From NCBI GenBank assembly GCA_016714745.1, contig JADKCG010000011.1:1-64000 (forward strand): DNA of 64,000 nucleotides, given 5' to 3'. This stretch comes from Elusimicrobiota bacterium (GTDB lineage: Bacteria > Elusimicrobiota > Elusimicrobia > FEN-1173). The position numbers were made by a program, and so were the translations under genes. Of the stretch, positions 1-8,719 are shown in pieces. Position 1 is the stretch's first letter. Each line of letters begins with the position of its first letter. The notes beneath the pieces were generated by a model. That model made no database searches and had not been told where the DNA came from. It saw only the letters and a program-made list of their open reading frames with translations.

Positions 1-1
1 T

Positions 2-529
2 CGTTGGGAAGATTTAGAAATGGTGGTGAGGACCCTGAGCCAATTGCCCGTGGTGACGCTCGTGGCCACCTCAGGGAGGGGGAATATTAACCCAGTGCCT
101 AACCACGTTTATGTGGCCGACTACCTGCCAGGGATGGAAACTTGCAAAAAGGCCGACCTCGTCATATGCAATGGAGGCTCCGGAATCGTTCACCAAGCCT
201 TGAGCGCAGGAGTTCCCGTCATCGGGATTGCCGCTAACATGGACCAAATGTCGGTCATGGCCTCCGTAGTGAAGAAACGCGCCGGTCGGAGAATCCCCGC
301 GGGCACGCTCTCCGAGGCGAAATGGAAAAACGTCATTGATGATCTTCTGACATCGACAGAGTTTCGGGCGAAAGCCCAAGCGTTGTCTCAGGTGATGGGT
401 CGAACCAATAGCGCCCTCGCCTTTCGAGAGATACTTGAACAAACAATAATCACAAAACTTTCAGTCGGGCGGGGAACACCTGAGGCGGACCTCTCCCACA
501 GGACATCCGGAAGCCCCACTTTTTTGTGA
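2..529 (+). CDS. Glycosyltransferase family 1-like, C-terminal part (5' end outside window)
   Basis: The frame is open from the left edge, so only about 175 codons are present. The visible part looks like the nucleotide-sugar-binding half of a GT-B glycosyltransferase of the UDP-glucosyl/MGT type: a YLPG segment, then ADLVICNGGSGIVHQAL (a relative of the HGGxGT signature), then GVPVIGI. Such enzymes move a sugar from an NDP-sugar onto a lipid, polyketide or glycan acceptor; the acceptor cannot be told. The last ~20 codons, after LEQTIITK, lie inside a dispersed repeat (457-585) and are probably not ancestral protein. The fold family is fairly sure, the substrate unknown. Confidence 0.6.
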   Translation, partial: RWEDLEMVVRTLSQLPVVTLVATSGRGNINPVPNHVYVADYLPGMETCKKADLVICNGGSGIVHQALSAGVPVIGIAANMDQMSVMASVVKKRAGRRIPAGTLSEAKWKNVIDDLLTSTEFRAKAQALSQVMGRTNSALAFREILEQTIITKLSVGRGTPEADLSHRTSGSPTFL

Positions 530-585
530 AGTAAAAAGCCTGGATTTTAAGTCGAATCCCGTGATCCAACTGGTAAGTTCAGGTT
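457..585. repeat. Dispersed repeat family C, copy 1
   Basis: This stretch shares with 4986-5176 the opening AACTTTCAGT(C/T)GGGCG, a core CTTTTTTGTGAAGTAAAAAG followed by TGGATTTTA(A/C)GTCGAATC, and the closing CCGTGATCCAACTG. It contains the stop codon of the glycosyltransferase and ends at the stop codon of the PorV-like gene on the other strand. The two copies are in the same orientation and bracket a 4.4-kb block. Confidence 0.75.
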
Positions 586-2275
586 AATGCCGTCCTGGGT
601 GAAGCCGCAATTCTTCTTCAACATGTTCCAATGCCTGGCGTAGATTTTTGTCCTGAGGGTCAAGCGCCTGGGCCTCCAAGAAGAGCTCCTTGGCTTTTCT
701 CAGGTCGCCCGCCACATACGCCGCCATTCCGCGTGTGTATATCTTTTGGGCGAACTCCGCCGCTTTTTTGGCTTGTTCTGCGCGGCGGGACTCGGCCTGT
801 TTGGCCGCCTCTTTTCGAACCTTTTCGGCCCCTTGAGCGGCCCGCGGGTATGAACCGCCCCGCTCCGCCGCCTCGAACAAGGCCAAAGCTTTCCCCGCGT
901 CACGATTGGCCCACGCGCGATCCGCCTGATCACACAATTTTTCCCGACACATTTGAACCCGCCCCTGCACCTGGGAAGAAGGGCCCCCAACCAAGAGAAC
1001 TTTTTGCCAAAGTCCCAGAGCCACCGGCCAATCCCCCGCGGATTCACGGGAAGCGGCCTGCCGCGTCAAATTTTTGAGTTCCTGTTGGCGAAACTTTGCC
1101 ACATCCGCTTTAAGCCGAACCGTCCTTTCTTCCTCAATTTTCCGTTCCGTTTTCCCCAACCACAGGCGAGCGGCGTCCTGGGCGGGATCCACCAACAGGA
1201 TCTTACGGAAAAGGTCGGCCGCTTTGGGGAAATCTCCCTCCCCATAGGTTTTTTGAGCCAGAACCATTAGGGCGTCTGGATCGAGACTTTCGGCAAACCG
1301 CTGTTGAGATTTATGAACGAGCGCCTGCACTTCCCTGTTTTTGGGGGAAAGGGTTTCCAGCTCGTCCATGATCGGCCGAGCCTCCAAAATACGCCCCTCC
1401 CCTACCAGGGTGGACCCTTGTTTAAGAAGCACACGGCGGCGGGTTTCAGAAACGAGCGGCTTGCCAAACCGCCAGGTCAAATCAAATCGATGAACATCGC
1501 CCCAATCGCTTTGAGGGGAAAAAGCGTAGTTTATTTCCAGCGATTGAAGCCCCACCCCTGCCCCAACCGAGACAGGTTCCGCTTCAAAGGTCCTCGCTCC
1601 GGCCCGGGCGGCCCAACGCCATTGACCGACAAAAGAACCCGCGTATTCCACCCCCGCTCTTCCACCCAACCGATCGTCCGCCGGGGCGTCCACCTGAAAC
1701 GACGTCAACAGGGATCCACCCCTGAACCCACGCCACATTCGCGCGCCACCGGCACGTAATACCAGGGGCAATCCCACCTTTTCCTGGCCTAAACTCAGGG
1801 AGGTGCCAAGGTTCGACAACGCGGCCCCCCAACTCCAAAGACGGTTGCCCTCAGAACGAACCCCCAGGTCAATCGCGCAAGCTTGACCGCTTTGGTCAAA
1901 TGTCTTCACTTGCACCAACTTCCCCGTAAGCCCCCCGGACACTCCCCACAGAGAACGAGCGTAGGACAAACCCACCGCGGTTTCTTGCGGACGCGCCTGG
2001 CCCAAATTTTCTCCTTCGTCCAACACCTCAAATTCGTCCATGGTCAACACACTCGCGGAGAGCCCCCAGGTTTCCCGTTCTCCCCTCCGCCATACCGGGA
2101 GAGCCATGCCCACATGTTGATGTTTTTGCCCTTCCACTAAATTGGCCTGCATCAGCTGGATTTCTGAACGCGTCAACTGTTGTATCCCCGCCGGGTTCCA
2201 TAGAAGTGCGCCCACTTCATCGGACACCCCCACATAAGCCCCCGCCAACCCTTGAGCCCGCACACCGGATTCCAA
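584..2275 (-). CDS. PorV/PorQ-like outer-membrane beta-barrel protein with C-terminal TPR repeats (N-terminus out of frame)
   Basis: The protein opens with SGVRAQGLAGAYVGVSDEVG and LLWNPAGI, the signature of the PorV/PorQ (UPF0164) family of FadL-like barrels, which in type IX secretion shuttle cargo at the outer membrane. About 270 barrel residues are followed by charged TPR-type repeats (FPKAADLFRKILLVDP, LRKAKELFLEAQALDP). The frame has only a TTG start at 2275 and no signal peptide. A frame offset by one encodes SFSLLSLFLGGLMGDF and ITTRDAGT directly upstream. Shifting frame at 2288-2295 restores TTRDAGT-TVLTLESGVRAQG. A second shift in the C5 run at 2383-2387 would give an ATG start at 2392. 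It lies 280 bp downstream of an FG-GAP protein. Family confident; T9SS involvement is inference. Confidence 0.7.
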   Translation of the reverse strand: MESGVRAQGLAGAYVGVSDEVGALLWNPAGIQQLTRSEIQLMQANLVEGQKHQHVGMALPVWRRGERETWGLSASVLTMDEFEVLDEGENLGQARPQETAVGLSYARSLWGVSGGLTGKLVQVKTFDQSGQACAIDLGVRSEGNRLWSWGAALSNLGTSLSLGQEKVGLPLVLRAGGARMWRGFRGGSLLTSFQVDAPADDRLGGRAGVEYAGSFVGQWRWAARAGARTFEAEPVSVGAGVGLQSLEINYAFSPQSDWGDVHRFDLTWRFGKPLVSETRRRVLLKQGSTLVGEGRILEARPIMDELETLSPKNREVQALVHKSQQRFAESLDPDALMVLAQKTYGEGDFPKAADLFRKILLVDPAQDAARLWLGKTERKIEEERTVRLKADVAKFRQQELKNLTRQAASRESAGDWPVALGLWQKVLLVGGPSSQVQGRVQMCREKLCDQADRAWANRDAGKALALFEAAERGGSYPRAAQGAEKVRKEAAKQAESRRAEQAKKAAEFAQKIYTRGMAAYVAGDLRKAKELFLEAQALDPQDKNLRQALEHVEEELRLHPGRH

Positions 2276-2555
2276 AGTTAAGACGGTGGGTCCCCGCGTC
2301 CCTGGTCGTTATTCGAAAATCCCCCATGAGGCCCCCCAGGAATAGGCTTAGTAGCGAAAAGGACCGTTCGGGGCGTTTTACACCCCCGCCATATTCCGCG
2401 AACGTCCCCCTGCATGGGGGTCAACCTCTGCGTCTCATTTCGATTAAACTTTACTGAAATATGGGAGAATTCTCTCTCAGCTAAACTTTGGGTAGAGGCA
2501 AAGGGAGAACAACGGAGGTTCGAAACGGCACCGGGGTCCCACCCGTCATCCATAT

Positions 2556-3320
2556 TTAACCCCGGACCACAACGCGATGCCGTTCCACTCGCCCATTGGT
2601 TTCCACTTGGAGGAAATAAATCCCGGGAGCCACTCGTTTTCCCGATGCGTTTTTCCCGTCCCATTCCACCGGCCAAACCCCCATCCCGCGCTCCTCGTCC
2701 ATAAGGTCCACCAACCGTTGGCCCCGTCGATCATAGACCCCAACCTTCATGCGAGAGAACTCCGTCACCTGGCATTCCACGGTGACCCGCCCGTTCGCGC
2801 CGTCCTCCGCATTCAAGATATTGGTTAAAGGTTTGGATTGGGGCTGGCTTGAGGTCAACACCACTGTGGTCTCGACCGGCTGACTTTCCCGCAGAAATTT
2901 ATTTCGGAAGGTCACCCGCACTTTCCGACTTCCTTGACCGGAAGAAAGTCTTACCGGAATCGCAGATCGAAAGGGCTCCCAACGACCGCCCCACCCCTCG
3001 GCCACATCTCCGGACACCCTCACTTCTGTGGGATCCCCATCGACGCTTAAGTCCATAAAAACGGAGGTGGAATCAGATGTTCCTGTTCTGAACAACGCCT
3101 GCGGGTGGGTTAACGGCTGAAACCCGTATATCACGCGCACATACCCCAAAAAGGTGACGGGAGCCGCTTGGGGTTCCTCCTGCATCACCAAATCCGAAAA
3201 ACCGTCACCGTTCACGTCCCCTACCGAAAAATTGCCCGCGGTCGCTCCCTGTAAAACGGAGACGTTAAACGAACTTGTTGCAATGGAAGGAAGAGGAAAC
3301 CCCGAAAAATCGCTGGTCAA
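2556..3320 (-). CDS. FG-GAP repeat protein, C-terminal fragment (frameshifted from 3343-4551)
   Basis: This is the 3' continuation of the FG-GAP protein encoded just upstream. It starts mid-domain at a TTG with no ribosome binding site and holds another FG-GAP repeat (DVNGDGFSDLVM), a beta-rich linker and a C-terminal FlgD-Ig-like module (VYDRRGQRLVDLMD ... WDGKNASGKRVAPGIYFLQV). That last fold is common at the end of type IX secretion substrates. The join needs a shift in the A6 run at 3319-3324 (one more A). The region 3325-3416 is read in the third frame, where it encodes the FG-GAP consensus DFNGDGKQDLIW. Confidence 0.7.
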   Translation of the reverse strand: MTSDFSGFPLPSIATSSFNVSVLQGATAGNFSVGDVNGDGFSDLVMQEEPQAAPVTFLGYVRVIYGFQPLTHPQALFRTGTSDSTSVFMDLSVDGDPTEVRVSGDVAEGWGGRWEPFRSAIPVRLSSGQGSRKVRVTFRNKFLRESQPVETTVVLTSSQPQSKPLTNILNAEDGANGRVTVECQVTEFSRMKVGVYDRRGQRLVDLMDEERGMGVWPVEWDGKNASGKRVAPGIYFLQVETNGRVERHRVVVRG

Positions 3321-3342
3321 AAAACACTTACTTCCGCGACCG

Positions 3343-4551
3343 TTAATGAAGGATCAATTCGTGTCTGACGCCAAATAAGGTCCTGTTTCCCATCCCCGTT
3401 AAAATCGGAAAAATCGGCGGTTCCACCTGAACAGGTAATGTGGTCCACGGATGAAAGTTGGCCGACGGCGATTTCAAATCGATCAAAGCATTCCCGAGAT
3501 CCGCCCCATTAATAATTCCATGGTACAATCCCTGCGAAAAAGAAAATAAAAGTTCGTTTTTCCCATCTCCATTCATATCCCCCCCCCCACCCGAGGAAAT
3601 CGCCGTTGATTCGCCGCCCCCAAGACCTTCCCCGCGAATTTCAACGTTGGCTGACGTGAAAGCCAGATCCCACTCGTAGGGAGGGACGGGAAAAGATGTC
3701 GACCCATGAACGACAAAGATCTTCCCACCCCACCCCGGACCAGCGTTCGGGGCGGACATAATCAAATCGTTCAGACCATCCCCATTCGTATTTGCCATCC
3801 CCACCCCTATGCCCAAAGAAACACCCAACCCATGAATGTTTTGCGTCACCTCCCCTTGGAACGTCACCACATCCGTGGAAGTGGAAACGTTGTAGGTCCC
3901 TGTTCTCCTCAATTTTTTCCCTCGAATTAAATAGACCTCCCCTGCGTGGTCACGTCCCTTGGGAGAAGCGCCCGGATTTCCAACCAACAGATCTTGATAG
4001 CCATCTCCGTTCATATCACCAGTGGCTAGACTATACCCAAATGATGGAAAGCGATAAGGGGTGCACACCAGAGTTAAATCCACTGCCCCAATGTCTATTG
4101 TCGACGGCCAGGTTAACCGTCCATAAAAAATAAGCACCCTATCCATATAGCCCCTAACTTCACTAACCCCATTCCCATAGAGAATCAGTTCATCAAACCC
4201 ATCCCCGTCCAGGTCGGCCCCTTTCATGCGGGCGTTGTTATAAGAACCCACATGGGGGATGCGAACATCGACCTGTTTGGTTAAATTTCCTTCTTTTGAA
4301 AATGGTTTGCCAAAGATAATTTGGACTTCTCCCCCCTGGCACAGGGCGACATCGTCCCATCCGTCCCCGTTGTAGTCTCCACCGGCTTCAATTTGGAGAT
4401 TTGATGATTGGAAGGAAACATCGCTTGCCCATGTGACGTCAGCGTCACGGGTCGGTATGAAAAAAGGACTCGCCCTCCCGCTCTGAAACATCAGGGGACC
4501 CAATAATACCATCAAGCCCATCCAACGAAAAAATCTCACGCTCCCTCCCAT
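3343..4551 (-). CDS. FG-GAP (integrin-alpha-like) repeat surface protein, N-terminal part
   Basis: The proposed ATG at 4551 gives a signal peptide (MGGSVRFFRWMGLMVLLG ... SGRA); an ATG at 4629 would add a non-secretory extension. The mature part contains repeated calcium-binding FG-GAP units: DYNGDGWDDVAL, DLDGDGFDELIL, DMNGDGYQDLLV, NTNGDGLNDLIM and DMNGDGKNELLF. These build a beta-propeller like integrin alpha and are typical of secreted or surface adhesion proteins. The frame is lost near 3416-3420, after which this ORF runs out of frame to a stop at 3343. Together with 2556-3320 the protein would be about 660 residues. The nearby PorV-like gene makes a secretion link plausible. Confidence 0.7.
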   Translation of the reverse strand: MGGSVRFFRWMGLMVLLGPLMFQSGRASPFFIPTRDADVTWASDVSFQSSNLQIEAGGDYNGDGWDDVALCQGGEVQIIFGKPFSKEGNLTKQVDVRIPHVGSYNNARMKGADLDGDGFDELILYGNGVSEVRGYMDRVLIFYGRLTWPSTIDIGAVDLTLVCTPYRFPSFGYSLATGDMNGDGYQDLLVGNPGASPKGRDHAGEVYLIRGKKLRRTGTYNVSTSTDVVTFQGEVTQNIHGLGVSLGIGVGMANTNGDGLNDLIMSAPNAGPGWGGKIFVVHGSTSFPVPPYEWDLAFTSANVEIRGEGLGGGESTAISSGGGGDMNGDGKNELLFSFSQGLYHGIINGADLGNALIDLKSPSANFHPWTTLPVQVEPPIFPILTGMGNRTLFGVRHELILH

Positions 4552-4723
4552 CCATTTTTCTCGAAGATACAATTCACTGGGAAGTATATCCCCTTTCCAG
4601 AAAAAAGCAATCCCCCCGTCTCTCCCCATCGCTCACTCCGATTTCACTTTCGTACAAATTGCTTTTAAGGTTGTTCCGCTACACTGGGGGTGGAGCTAAG
4701 AGGGACGTGAAAGGGGGCTGACA

Positions 4724-4984
4724 ATGAGCGAAGAAAAAATCATGGGCGGCGTTGTGTCTCTTTTGGAAAATGTCCTCAAACTGAATGGAAGGTCGACGCA
4801 TTTTTCCGGAGAAACACCTCTGTTAGGGCATCTCCCGGAGATGGACTCCCTGGGGGCGGTTGGCGTGCTGGCCGGGTTAGAAGAAAAGTTTCACATCACC
4901 ATTGAAGACGATGAGATTGATGGATCCACCTTTCAGACCATAAATTCATTGGTCCAATTTGTGGGGAGCAAAATCAACAATTAA
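4724..4984 (+). CDS. Acyl carrier protein, stand-alone
   Basis: A small acidic protein of 86 residues with a four-helix ACP pattern. The phosphopantetheine attachment site is the serine in EMDSLGAVGVL (canonical DSL), followed by LEEKFHITIEDDEI, the usual acidic recognition helix. A good ribosome binding site (AAGGGGG) lies 8-9 bases before the ATG. No ketosynthase, ligase or other fatty-acid gene is nearby, so it may carry acyl or amino-acyl groups for a specialised pathway such as surface glycan or lipid modification rather than bulk fatty-acid synthesis. It is the only plus-strand gene between 0.6 and 11 kb. Family assignment is firm, partner unknown. Confidence 0.85.
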   Translation: MSEEKIMGGVVSLLENVLKLNGRSTHFSGETPLLGHLPEMDSLGAVGVLAGLEEKFHITIEDDEIDGSTFQTINSLVQFVGSKINN

Positions 4985-4985
4985 T

Positions 4986-5176
4986 CCGGAACTTTCAGTT
5001 GGGCGCGAGGACCGGCCCCGCGCGGCACTTCCGATAGCGCGGTCGCGGGGACTACGTTCAAACTTTTTTGTGAAGTAAAAAGTCTGGATTTTACGTCGAA
5101 TCACCTTTCAGCGGCATTGCCGCCCCCGGTGTTCGGCGCCCTGCGCCGAACCGTGATCCAACTGAAAATTCCGGGT
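4986..5176. repeat. Dispersed repeat family C, copy 2 (with two inserted hairpins)
   Basis: Same opening, core and end as the copy at 457-585. Compared with that copy it carries a GC-rich palindromic segment (CCCCGCG ... CGCGGGG, 5014-5048 region) and an extra insert whose GTTCGGCGC-CCT-GCGCCGAAC is a perfect 9-bp hairpin (5131-5151). It fills the space between the convergent ACP and CZB genes and could act as a bidirectional transcription stop, although no clean T-run follows the hairpins. Confidence 0.75.
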
Positions 5177-5209
5177 GAACGGAGAATGTTTTAGAACGGT
5201 GGATTTTGG

Positions 5210-5575
5210 TCAGTTCGGCGCGCTCGACTTCCATTGATTGAGCGCCAAGGACAGTTTTCCGCTGATGTCCATAAATCGGCCGCCGAACGCTATGGCTTTT
5301 TCGGCTTCCGCATTTTTCCCGGAGAGGGCCATCCCCAATATTTTAGCCGCCTCCACATGAAAATCCGCGTGAAGTTTTTGCACTTTCGCGCAAACATCGC
5401 CCGCCCGAACCGCAGGAGGCAAACTGTAGAACCATTTTCCAAAAGCGCACACGTTGTCAACTTGAACCTGCGACACTTGTACATCGCTGTTGCCGGTGGC
5501 AATCACGGTGATAAGCCGTTGGCGCCACGCGCCGTGCGCGTTGAGGGCTTTATCAATGTCTTCTTTGTATCCCAT
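5210..5575 (-). CDS. Free-standing CZB (chemoreceptor zinc-binding) domain protein
   Basis: About 121 residues with the CZB pattern: an early histidine (AHGAWRQRL), CAFGKWFYSLP (the conserved C-x-FGKW zinc motif), and later LHADFH with two histidines. CZB domains bind zinc and tune chemoreceptor or diguanylate-cyclase output; usually they are fused to the receptor's C-terminus. Here the domain is a separate small protein directly downstream of a chemoreceptor gene that lacks one. The ATG at 5575 is preferred because AAGGAGACC sits 5-6 bases upstream; a longer start at 5608 has no such signal. It probably works with the receptor encoded upstream as a zinc-sensing module supplied in trans. Confidence 0.8.
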   Translation of the reverse strand: MGYKEDIDKALNAHGAWRQRLITVIATGNSDVQVSQVQVDNVCAFGKWFYSLPPAVRAGDVCAKVQKLHADFHVEAAKILGMALSGKNAEAEKAIAFGGRFMDISGKLSLALNQWKSSAPN

Positions 5576-5664
5576 AAGTGGTCTCCTTTTTGTCGCATGA
5601 CAATACATGACCTATTCAATCATATATATCCCCGAAACAAGGCGGGGTCAAGGCTTTTCTATTT

Positions 5665-7629
5665 TTAGAGAGCAGCGATTTTTAGGGCCGGCCGCGAAAC
5701 AACCGACGTCTGACGTTGGCCACTGATCTTGAACCCCGCCACCATGGCGCGCATCTCCTGGGCTTGAGCGCTTAGCTCTTCGGAAGCACTGGCGGACTCT
5801 TCGCTGTTGGCGGCGTTCTGTTGGGTCAACTGGTTCATTTGTTCCATGGCGGTATTCACTTGGCCGACCCCCTGGCTTTGTTGGTCACTGGCGGCCGCAA
5901 TCTCGGCCATGACCTCGCTCACGCGTTTCGCGTGCAGGTGGATCTCTCCGAGATTTTTTGTGACTTCCAGGTTAATGGCCACGCCGTTCTGGGCATTTTT
6001 CACGGCCCCTTCGATCATCGTGGAGGTGTTTTTAGCCGCTTCAGCCGAACGCATGGCGAGGTTGCGGACTTCTTCCGCCACGACTGCAAACCCTTTGCCC
6101 GCCTCACCGGCGCGAGCGGCCTCCACAGCGGCGTTCAAGGCCAAGAGGTTGGTCTGAAAAGCAATCTCGTCAATGGTCTTAATAATTTTGGCAGTATCGT
6201 CTGACGACTTTTTAATCAGATCCATCGCCTCAGAGAGGCGTTTCATGGATTCCACCCCATTTTCAGCGGACGATTTCGTGACTTCGGCAATGCCGCGGGC
6301 TTCTTTGGCGTTGGCGGCGTTCTGGCGGGTCATGGCATTCATTTCTTGAAGACTGCTAGAGACCTCTTCCAGGCTCGACGCTTGTTCGGATGTGCCTTGG
6401 GCCAAGGATTGGGCGCCGGTCCCAATCTGGCCAGAAGCGCTGGCGATCTGGTCCGCGCCAACGACCACCTGCTGGAGGCTCTCATCGATGATGGCCACAG
6501 CGGAGTTGAGATAGTTCTTGATGTTGGCGTTGTCCCCCTGAAAGTTACCCGTGACACGAGCGGTCATATCCTTCGCGGCCACCTTCATGAGGACCATCGA
6601 GGCTTCCTGAATCGGTTGAACAACGGCGTCTAAAGTGTCGTTGATGCCTTGCATGAGAGATCGGTAGCTTCCTTCAAAAGAGGACGGGTTCCCACGCACC
6701 GTCAGCTGTCCGGCGCGGGAGGCATCGACCAGAGCATTGGTTTCCTTCATCAATCGTTGTAGCACGTCCCCCACGGCGCCCAACCGAAGGGAGAGAATGT
6801 CTTTATCGGATTTTGGGGCCACCCGCACCGAGAGATCCCCTCGGCTCAGGCTTTCCGCCGAATGGGCGTGTTCCTTTAAATACCCAATGAGTTGACCGAA
6901 CGAAACGACCAACCGACCGATCTCGTCTGTGGAGGAATAAGTGATCCGCTGTTCAACAATGCCTTTGGCGAGGGCGTCCGCCACTCGAGTCATTTCAGCC
7001 ATGGGCCCGGTCACACTCCGAGTCAAGAGGATCCCTGAGATTAAAGAGACCACGAGAATCAGAACGCCTGTAAACAGCGAGATTCCTTTGGTACGTTCGA
7101 CCCGTGTTCCCACCGCTTCATTCGTTTGTTCCCGCCGGGTTTGCAGTTTTTTGACCAACGAATCAACGCGATTAAATGACTCCTGGGAGGCCTTATCAAA
7201 TTCCTCCATCGCTTCGTTTCCCCGCGCCCAATTCGCGGCGTAGGCCTCCACCATCTTGCTCCCACATTCCCACAGCGTATTGATTGAACCGGTCACTCCA
7301 TCAAGCTCCCCAAGCAGGGAAGCATCGTCCCGGTAAAAGTCTTTAAGAATCTTAATTTCGGCCATGGCACGTTCACGTTGGGGTTTCGCTTCTTTCTCAA
7401 TGACCTGGGCATCTTTGGTGAGGCTGGCGTCGGTAAAAAACTGCCATAGATTGGCCACATTCACGGTGATGTTTCGGTAATGGGTTTCTTCTTTCGCGAC
7501 AGCGTCAAGCGCAGACACCTCCTCCTGCAAGCCCCCCAACTGGGTGATGTTAAACACCACAAACCCCGCGGTGGCCAAACCACTGAATCCCAGCCCCATC
7601 AACATTTTACGTCCAATGGTCCAGTTCAT
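5665..7629 (-). CDS. Methyl-accepting chemotaxis protein
   Basis: 654 residues with classic architecture: TM1 at about residues 8-28, a periplasmic helical sensor region (29-180), TM2 at 183-203, HAMP from about 204 with a second HAMP-like stretch, and a cytoplasmic signalling domain (about 390-640). The hairpin tip is canonical (EIAFQTNLLALNAAVEAARA). Transmits ligand binding to the CheA/CheW array. No C-terminal CheR-docking pentapeptide is seen. An AAGGGGAT ribosome binding site precedes the ATG. It is 13 bp downstream of a porin gene and about 90 bp upstream of a CZB gene, so the three likely form an operon linking uptake, sensing and zinc or redox tuning. Confidence 0.93.
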   Translation of the reverse strand: MNWTIGRKMLMGLGFSGLATAGFVVFNITQLGGLQEEVSALDAVAKEETHYRNITVNVANLWQFFTDASLTKDAQVIEKEAKPQRERAMAEIKILKDFYRDDASLLGELDGVTGSINTLWECGSKMVEAYAANWARGNEAMEEFDKASQESFNRVDSLVKKLQTRREQTNEAVGTRVERTKGISLFTGVLILVVSLISGILLTRSVTGPMAEMTRVADALAKGIVEQRITYSSTDEIGRLVVSFGQLIGYLKEHAHSAESLSRGDLSVRVAPKSDKDILSLRLGAVGDVLQRLMKETNALVDASRAGQLTVRGNPSSFEGSYRSLMQGINDTLDAVVQPIQEASMVLMKVAAKDMTARVTGNFQGDNANIKNYLNSAVAIIDESLQQVVVGADQIASASGQIGTGAQSLAQGTSEQASSLEEVSSSLQEMNAMTRQNAANAKEARGIAEVTKSSAENGVESMKRLSEAMDLIKKSSDDTAKIIKTIDEIAFQTNLLALNAAVEAARAGEAGKGFAVVAEEVRNLAMRSAEAAKNTSTMIEGAVKNAQNGVAINLEVTKNLGEIHLHAKRVSEVMAEIAAASDQQSQGVGQVNTAMEQMNQLTQQNAANSEESASASEELSAQAQEMRAMVAGFKISGQRQTSVVSRPALKIAAL

Positions 7630-7642
7630 AGGTATCCCCTTT

Positions 7643-8698
7643 TTAAAATTTCGCTAACATCGAAAGACCCGACACCCAACCTTCCACACGCTTATCCTCC
7701 TCCGGATGGTAGGTATCTCGAAGATGTTGTACGTCCGCATGAACAGACACCACGGGATTCAAACGAAAATGCACATACGCTTCTGTCACGTCGCTCTGAC
7801 GAATACCATCGTTGCCGCCGTCCAACATCCCGTGGCCGATCCCGACATTGTCGGTGGGGCGCCCCCACAGTTTCCCGCTGACGTTGAGCCCTCCCGAATA
7901 GAGGTTTTGGTAGTCAATGGCGGCCGCGTCGTCCTGAATGCCCAGCCGGACCCATCCTCCCAAACGGGGCCCAAACTCTTGATCGCACGAGAGCATGGCT
8001 CCGGCGCGGGCTTTTAGAGTTGTTTCGCTCGCGTCCGGAAACTTTTTGTTTGCCGCCTCCGCCGCCAGACGCACGTTCCCTTCTCCCCAAGAAGAAGAAT
8101 TATTGGCGCCGATTTGAATGCCGTAAAACGCGTAAGGGTTCCCCGCGTCATTTTCCCCCACGCTCATGACCACGCCGTTCAAGGACAGAGCTCCGCCCTC
8201 AAAATGGAAAGCGCCACCCAAATCGTAGGACGGAGAGAAAACATGCGCGCCATTGACCAAGGCTTCGTTCATGAATTGTGTCAATGGATCGCTAGCGTAG
8301 ACGTTATCGCCGATGTATTCCGTGGCGTCAACAAGGCCTCCGGAAACGTCCAGCCGTTTGGATCCCATTGAAAAAGTGTGCGTGTAATAGGCCGTCAACA
8401 AATAATTCCGATGTCGACCATTAATGTCTGTGACGTCGTCTTCCATGTCCGTGGCCCAAAGAGAAAGCGCGAAGGGCGATACCCCATTCAAGGCGTTCCC
8501 CCCCGCGAACCCGAATTTAAAAAAGAATTCATCCTGTTCGGTGGCGGCAACCGTCACGGTGGGCTGAAAAAGGAAAGTCCCGCGGGATTCTTTAACAGCA
8601 CTCTCCAGAGTTTCTTGGCTGGACAACGATTGAACATTCCCCACCATGACCCCATGAAACGAAACGTTATTGAGAGGAGTTTCACTTTTTTCTTCCAA
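7643..8698 (-). CDS. OprB-type carbohydrate-selective porin-like protein, body (separated from its signal peptide by an in-frame TAG)
   Basis: The sequence has alternating beta-strand segments typical of OprB/porin barrels (SFHGVMVGN, KFGFAGGNALNG, YLLTAYYTHTF, FYGIQIGANN, AYVHFRLNPVVSVHADVQHLRDTYH), ending in a phenylalanine (LAKF), as outer-membrane barrels do. From the TTG at 8698 there is no signal peptide. Reading upstream in the same frame, past one TAG (8720-8722), gives a complete signal peptide and the start of a coiled coil that continues into LKIRVLQLEEK. The real gene therefore probably starts at GTG 8800 and the TAG is either a mutation (GAG to TAG) or a base error. First gene of the porin-MCP-CZB operon. 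Confidence 0.65.
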   Translation of the reverse strand: MEEKSETPLNNVSFHGVMVGNVQSLSSQETLESAVKESRGTFLFQPTVTVAATEQDEFFFKFGFAGGNALNGVSPFALSLWATDMEDDVTDINGRHRNYLLTAYYTHTFSMGSKRLDVSGGLVDATEYIGDNVYASDPLTQFMNEALVNGAHVFSPSYDLGGAFHFEGGALSLNGVVMSVGENDAGNPYAFYGIQIGANNSSSWGEGNVRLAAEAANKKFPDASETTLKARAGAMLSCDQEFGPRLGGWVRLGIQDDAAAIDYQNLYSGGLNVSGKLWGRPTDNVGIGHGMLDGGNDGIRQSDVTEAYVHFRLNPVVSVHADVQHLRDTYHPEEDKRVEGWVSGLSMLAKF

Positions 8699-8719
8699 CT
8701 GTAGGACCCTTATTTTTAA

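Noticed and set aside
4659..4685. Promoter TTGCTT/TACACT upstream of the acyl carrier protein
   Set aside because: The spacer is only 15 bases and the -35 is weak; not strong enough to list.
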